From Bacteroidota bacterium (GTDB lineage: Bacteria; Bacteroidota; Bacteroidia; Chitinophagales; Saprospiraceae): a stretch of DNA of 8,427 nt. The position numbers and the translations under genes are program-made. How positions within the stretch are numbered: the stretch's first letter is position 1; every line of letters begins with the position of its first letter. The stretch covers positions 1 through 8,427 of the forward strand of contig JAGWYI010000155.1 in the NCBI GenBank assembly GCA_018969455.1, read 5' to 3'. The notes beneath the pieces are model-generated. The model did not search any database, was not told the DNA's origin, and was given only the letters and a program-made list of their open reading frames with translations. Shown one piece after another: positions 5,456 to 8,427 of this stretch.

Positions 5456-7606
5456 ATGCGGAATCATCCGATATTTATTTTGTTTTTTATACTTATTTGT
5501 CAAGAATCTTTGAAGGCAACCCACATAGTTGGCGGGGAATTAACTTATAAATGTTTGGGAAACAATCAATACGAGTTAACTTTAATCGTATACCGCGATT
5601 GTTATACCGGAGTTCCCTGGTTTGATGACCCTGCCGCCATTGGAGTTTTTGATGCAAACTGGAATTTGAGTCAATCTTTCACCATAGCGTTGAATAAACA
5701 GGTAAATGACACCCTGCCCATTGTTTTAAGCAATCCTTGTTTGGTTGCCCCTCCCGATGTATGTGTACACGGCACAATATATAAGAAAATCATCACGCTT
5801 CCGTACAAACCAGGCGGATACCATATTGTATATCAGCGTTGTTGTCGCAACAATCTCATACGCAACATCATTCATCCCCTGGATACGGGTGCTTCCTTTA
5901 CTGTAGACATTTCGGATGCCGCGCTGGAGGAATGCAATACGGGGGCGGTTTTTAATTATTGGCCTCCTGTTGCAATTTGTGTGAACGAACCCATTAACTT
6001 CGACCACAGCGCCTCCGATGCCGATGGCGATTCCTTGGTGTATCGTTTGTGTGCCCCCCTTACGGGCGCTGATCCCGACCATCCGATTCCCAAACCGCCA
6101 TTTGCTGGCCCCTACGATCCGGTTTTTTGGCAAAATCCGTACAATTTGGCCAATGTACTGGGTGGCCAACCGCTTTATATAGATCCTAAAACCGGTTTTA
6201 TGAACGGGGTTCCCAATTTAATTGGAAACTTTGTGGTGGGGGTTTGTGTGGATGAATACCGGGAAAATCAGTTGATATCAACCACCCGCCGGGATTTTCA
6301 GTACAATGTTGCCGATTGTGGCAAACCCAACGCGGCATTTTTTTCTCCTGAAGCGCTCTGTGATACCCTTTCCTACCGATTCCAGAATGAAAGTTCCGCA
6401 TCTAAATACTACAAATGGTATTTCGATGTAGGAGGCGATACCACGCAAATTTCCTACCTCCCAAATCCCTTACATACTTTTCCAGATACCGGATGGTACA
6501 AAATTTTACTTATCGCCGAATCGGGCGATGCCTGTACCGATTCTTTTTACCGCGACATCCATGTAACCTCCTCGCATCTGGAGGTTTTAGCCAGTGTTCA
6601 ATTTCCTGCTTGTGACGATTCCGGCTTGATTATTTCCGCTCTGGATTTAAGTAAAGATACCTTGTACGGTGTTAGTTCCCGGCTTTGGACCCTTACCAGT
6701 CCTTCTGGAAGTTTACAACAGGCCGTTGCTGAAAAAGCCGAATTCAAGGTGCTTGAGCCAGGCATTTATACCTTGACCATTGTTTCAAAATCGGTAAATG
6801 GCTGTACCGCCTCGCGTTCGTATACCTTTAAAGCGCCGATTCCTCCATTAGGTACGCTTCAGGATACACTGACAATCTGTTTGGGCGATTCTGTCCACCT
6901 CTTTCCCGGGGCCGATCCGGATTTTCAGTACAAATGGACGCCGGGAACACAGCTTTCTTCCGATTCCGTTCCCGATCCTTTGGCTTTTCCCTCCCAGAAT
7001 AGCATCTATCAGGTGAAAATCAGCGACTTCGGGCCATGTGTGCAGGAAAAAACGGTTTTTGTTCAAATAATTCCCTTTGATACTTTGGTGCTTACCGCTA
7101 CGCCACCTGTTATTTATGTCGGAAAATCAACGCAATTGTTGATCACCAATCCGGGCGCCTCAAATTATACCTATATCTGGAATCCAGGCGCATCTTTGAA
7201 CAATACCCAAATATACAATCCGGTGGCAAGCCCTGCGGACACTACTACCTATACGGTTCAGCTCCCGCTCTCTACCAATTGCCAATTGCGCGGAATCATA
7301 ACAGTACCGGTTATTTTCCCCGTCTGCGAAGAGCCTTATGTTTTTTTTCCAAGCGCCTTTTCGCCTAATGGAGACGGGGCCAATGACAATTTAAAACTGG
7401 AATCCAGAATTACCTCAGAAGTGTACTGGGTTATATACGACCGCTGGGGAGAACGTATATTTGAAGCGCATTCCCTTGAAGATCAATGGGATGGAACCTA
7501 TCGTGGCGCCTCAATGCCCGTTGAAACCTATGGGTATTACCTGCGCGTGCGTTGTGAAAACGGCGCTCTATATGAAAAAAAAGGGAATGTGAGTTTGCTT
7601 CGCTAA
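5456..7606 (+). CDS. Secreted PKD/Ig-repeat protein with cysteine-rich N-terminal module and T9SS type B (CHU_C) sorting domain
   Basis: A complete 716-residue protein. An in-frame TAA 15 bp upstream makes the ATG at 5456 the first start. A signal peptide covers about 1-21 (hydrophobic FILFFILI, cut likely after KA). Residues 22-288 form a module I know from many Bacteroidota secreted proteins but cannot name: it opens with THIVGGELTYKC, continues with VYRDCY, a YQRCCRN motif, DADGDSLVYRLC and GVCVDEYR, and ends at ADC. It has eleven cysteines, suggesting disulfides; the DADGDS segment looks calcium-binding. PKD/Ig-like modules follow at about 292-370, 371-460, 461-541 and 542-621. Residues 628-716 are the gliding-motility-associated C-terminal domain (FFPSAFSPNGDGAND, IYDRWGERIFE, W-D-G-T, YGYYLRV), the type B T9SS signal. 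The protein is therefore expected at the cell surface or released, perhaps in adhesion. Its end lies 6 bp from the convergent neighbour. T8 (7341-7348) and A8 (7575-7582) runs flank the sorting domain. Confidence 0.93.
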   Translation: MRNHPIFILFFILICQESLKATHIVGGELTYKCLGNNQYELTLIVYRDCYTGVPWFDDPAAIGVFDANWNLSQSFTIALNKQVNDTLPIVLSNPCLVAPPDVCVHGTIYKKIITLPYKPGGYHIVYQRCCRNNLIRNIIHPLDTGASFTVDISDAALEECNTGAVFNYWPPVAICVNEPINFDHSASDADGDSLVYRLCAPLTGADPDHPIPKPPFAGPYDPVFWQNPYNLANVLGGQPLYIDPKTGFMNGVPNLIGNFVVGVCVDEYRENQLISTTRRDFQYNVADCGKPNAAFFSPEALCDTLSYRFQNESSASKYYKWYFDVGGDTTQISYLPNPLHTFPDTGWYKILLIAESGDACTDSFYRDIHVTSSHLEVLASVQFPACDDSGLIISALDLSKDTLYGVSSRLWTLTSPSGSLQQAVAEKAEFKVLEPGIYTLTIVSKSVNGCTASRSYTFKAPIPPLGTLQDTLTICLGDSVHLFPGADPDFQYKWTPGTQLSSDSVPDPLAFPSQNSIYQVKISDFGPCVQEKTVFVQIIPFDTLVLTATPPVIYVGKSTQLLITNPGASNYTYIWNPGASLNNTQIYNPVASPADTTTYTVQLPLSTNCQLRGIITVPVIFPVCEEPYVFFPSAFSPNGDGANDNLKLESRITSEVYWVIYDRWGERIFEAHSLEDQWDGTYRGASMPVETYGYYLRVRCENGALYEKKGNVSLLR

Positions 7607-7612
7607 AACCAA

Positions 7613-8427
7613 TCACTTGATAAGGGTCGCATACCCTTTGTATTCGTTGATTTCTCCTCGCGGACCCGTAAAGCGCACCACGTATACATAAACGCCCGCT
7701 GGCGACATGTCGCCTGTATTGCGCAAGCGACCGTTCCAGGCTTCCTCCGGATTGTTGGTTTCAAATACCAGCTCGCCCCATCTGTTCCATATCGTCATGG
7801 AAAAATTGGAATAGCCGGTCAGAAATCCTTTTCCTTTAAACCCTTCGTTTATGCCATCGTTGTTGGGTGTAAAGGCATTGGGCATAAACCAGCGTATTTC
7901 CGGCCGGAAGTCGAGCGTTTTGGTTAAAGAATCCTGGCAACCCGAGCGGTGTGTAACAATCAGGCGTACTTTTACCAAACCAGTATCGGTAAAGGTTTTG
8001 ACAGGATTAACAAGGGTAGATACCCCAAATTTTCCAAAAGTCCAGTTCCAGGCACTTGCCGCTGTTGATTGGTCGGTAAATTGAACCGTATTGTTGATGT
8101 TCGAAAGCAGGGTGTCCGGGGAAAAGGTAAAATCGGCAATGGGGGAGGCGCGCATTCGAATGAGGTTGTTAAAAACCGTATCCACATGACAACCAATAGG
8201 CGAAGTGATGGAAACCCCCACATCATAGATTCCCTCAGTGGTGTACAAATGTGATGGACTGATCACATTGCTGGTATCGGCGCCGTCTCCAAAGGTCCAT
8301 TCTATATGATAAGTAGAATCAATAGGCAGGGACAAATTGTTAAAGGTGACCGTTTGCGGAATACAACCTACAAAGGCATCCGGTTGGAGAATGATGTAAG
8401 GTGCAACCGGGTACCAGGTGATGGGTT
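7613..8427 (-). CDS. PKD-repeat surface protein with T9SS type B (CHU_C) sorting domain (5'-truncated by window edge)
   Basis: Only the C-terminal part of the gene is inside the window. The frame stays open through 8425, encoding a stretch that includes PDAFVGCIPQTVTFNN, the first strand of a PKD domain, so the TTG near 8335 is an internal leucine codon and not a start. Two PKD domains are visible: one with WTFGDGAD, SPSHLY and GIYDVGVSI motifs, and one with ADFTFSPDT, WNWTFGKFG and a TFTDTGLVKVRLIV strand, each ending with a Gly-Cys. The last 93 or so residues form the CHU_C type B sorting domain: FMPNAFTPNNDGINE, TIWNRWGELVFE, AWNGR, and AGVYVYVVRF ending in YATLIK. It is a T9SS-exported surface or released protein, possibly large, with total length unknown. 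It faces tail to tail the previous gene, and the two share the same sorting class. Confidence 0.92.
   Translation of the reverse strand, partial: PITWYPVAPYIILQPDAFVGCIPQTVTFNNLSLPIDSTYHIEWTFGDGADTSNVISPSHLYTTEGIYDVGVSITSPIGCHVDTVFNNLIRMRASPIADFTFSPDTLLSNINNTVQFTDQSTAASAWNWTFGKFGVSTLVNPVKTFTDTGLVKVRLIVTHRSGCQDSLTKTLDFRPEIRWFMPNAFTPNNDGINEGFKGKGFLTGYSNFSMTIWNRWGELVFETNNPEEAWNGRLRNTGDMSPAGVYVYVVRFTGPRGEINEYKGYATLIK

Noticed and set aside
5486..5503. Cys15 in the signal peptide of the 716-residue protein as a lipidation site
   Set aside because: The preceding residues (ILI) do not fit a lipobox, which needs a small residue before Cys, and a type B T9SS cargo is normally cleaved by signal peptidase I.
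8333..8335. TTG as the start of the right-hand minus-strand gene
   Set aside because: The same frame stays open to the window edge and encodes the preceding part of a PKD domain, so the gene simply continues.

Overview
The window looks like chromosomal DNA from a gliding or surface-adhesive member of the Bacteroidota, most likely the Saprospiria/Chitinophagia side. The assignment is by protein families only: SprB-type and HYR repeats, PKD modules, both kinds of type IX secretion (T9SS) sorting domain, an ECF sigma factor paired with a zinc-less membrane anti-sigma, and a Bacteroidota-style lipoprotein. The genus cannot be fixed from this sequence.

Layout. Positions 2-2785 (+) hold the 3' part of a large repetitive cell-surface adhesin, cut by the left edge. 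It contains two Ig/PKD-like modules, six SprB-like repeats arranged as three A-B pairs, an HYR-like pair, one more SprB-like unit, and a type A T9SS sorting domain at the C-terminus. A strong rho-independent terminator follows at 2806-2845. The gene-free stretch 2786-3172 also holds a minus-strand terminator (2918-2948), a small hairpin, and a 95-bp palindromic element bounded by perfect 12-bp inverted repeats (3065-3159).

Positions 3173-4409 (-) are a two-gene unit: an ECF sigma-70 factor followed by its probable single-pass anti-sigma factor. Upstream on the same strand, 4555-5283 encodes an SGNH/GDSL-type esterase lipoprotein. A 172-bp intergenic region separates it from a divergent gene at 5456-7606 (+). 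That gene encodes a secreted protein with a cysteine-rich N-terminal module, PKD/Ig-like modules and a type B (CHU_C, gliding-motility-associated) sorting domain. Only 6 bp beyond its stop, a convergent gene (7613 to the right edge, -) ends. It encodes the C-terminal part of another PKD protein with a type B sorting domain.

How it fits together. Three of the six genes encode T9SS cargo, two carrying type B and one type A sorting signals, so this is a surface-protein locus. The sigma/anti-sigma pair is the only regulator in view. Whether it controls these cargo genes is inference. No CRISPR array, transposase, tRNA or rRNA was recognised.
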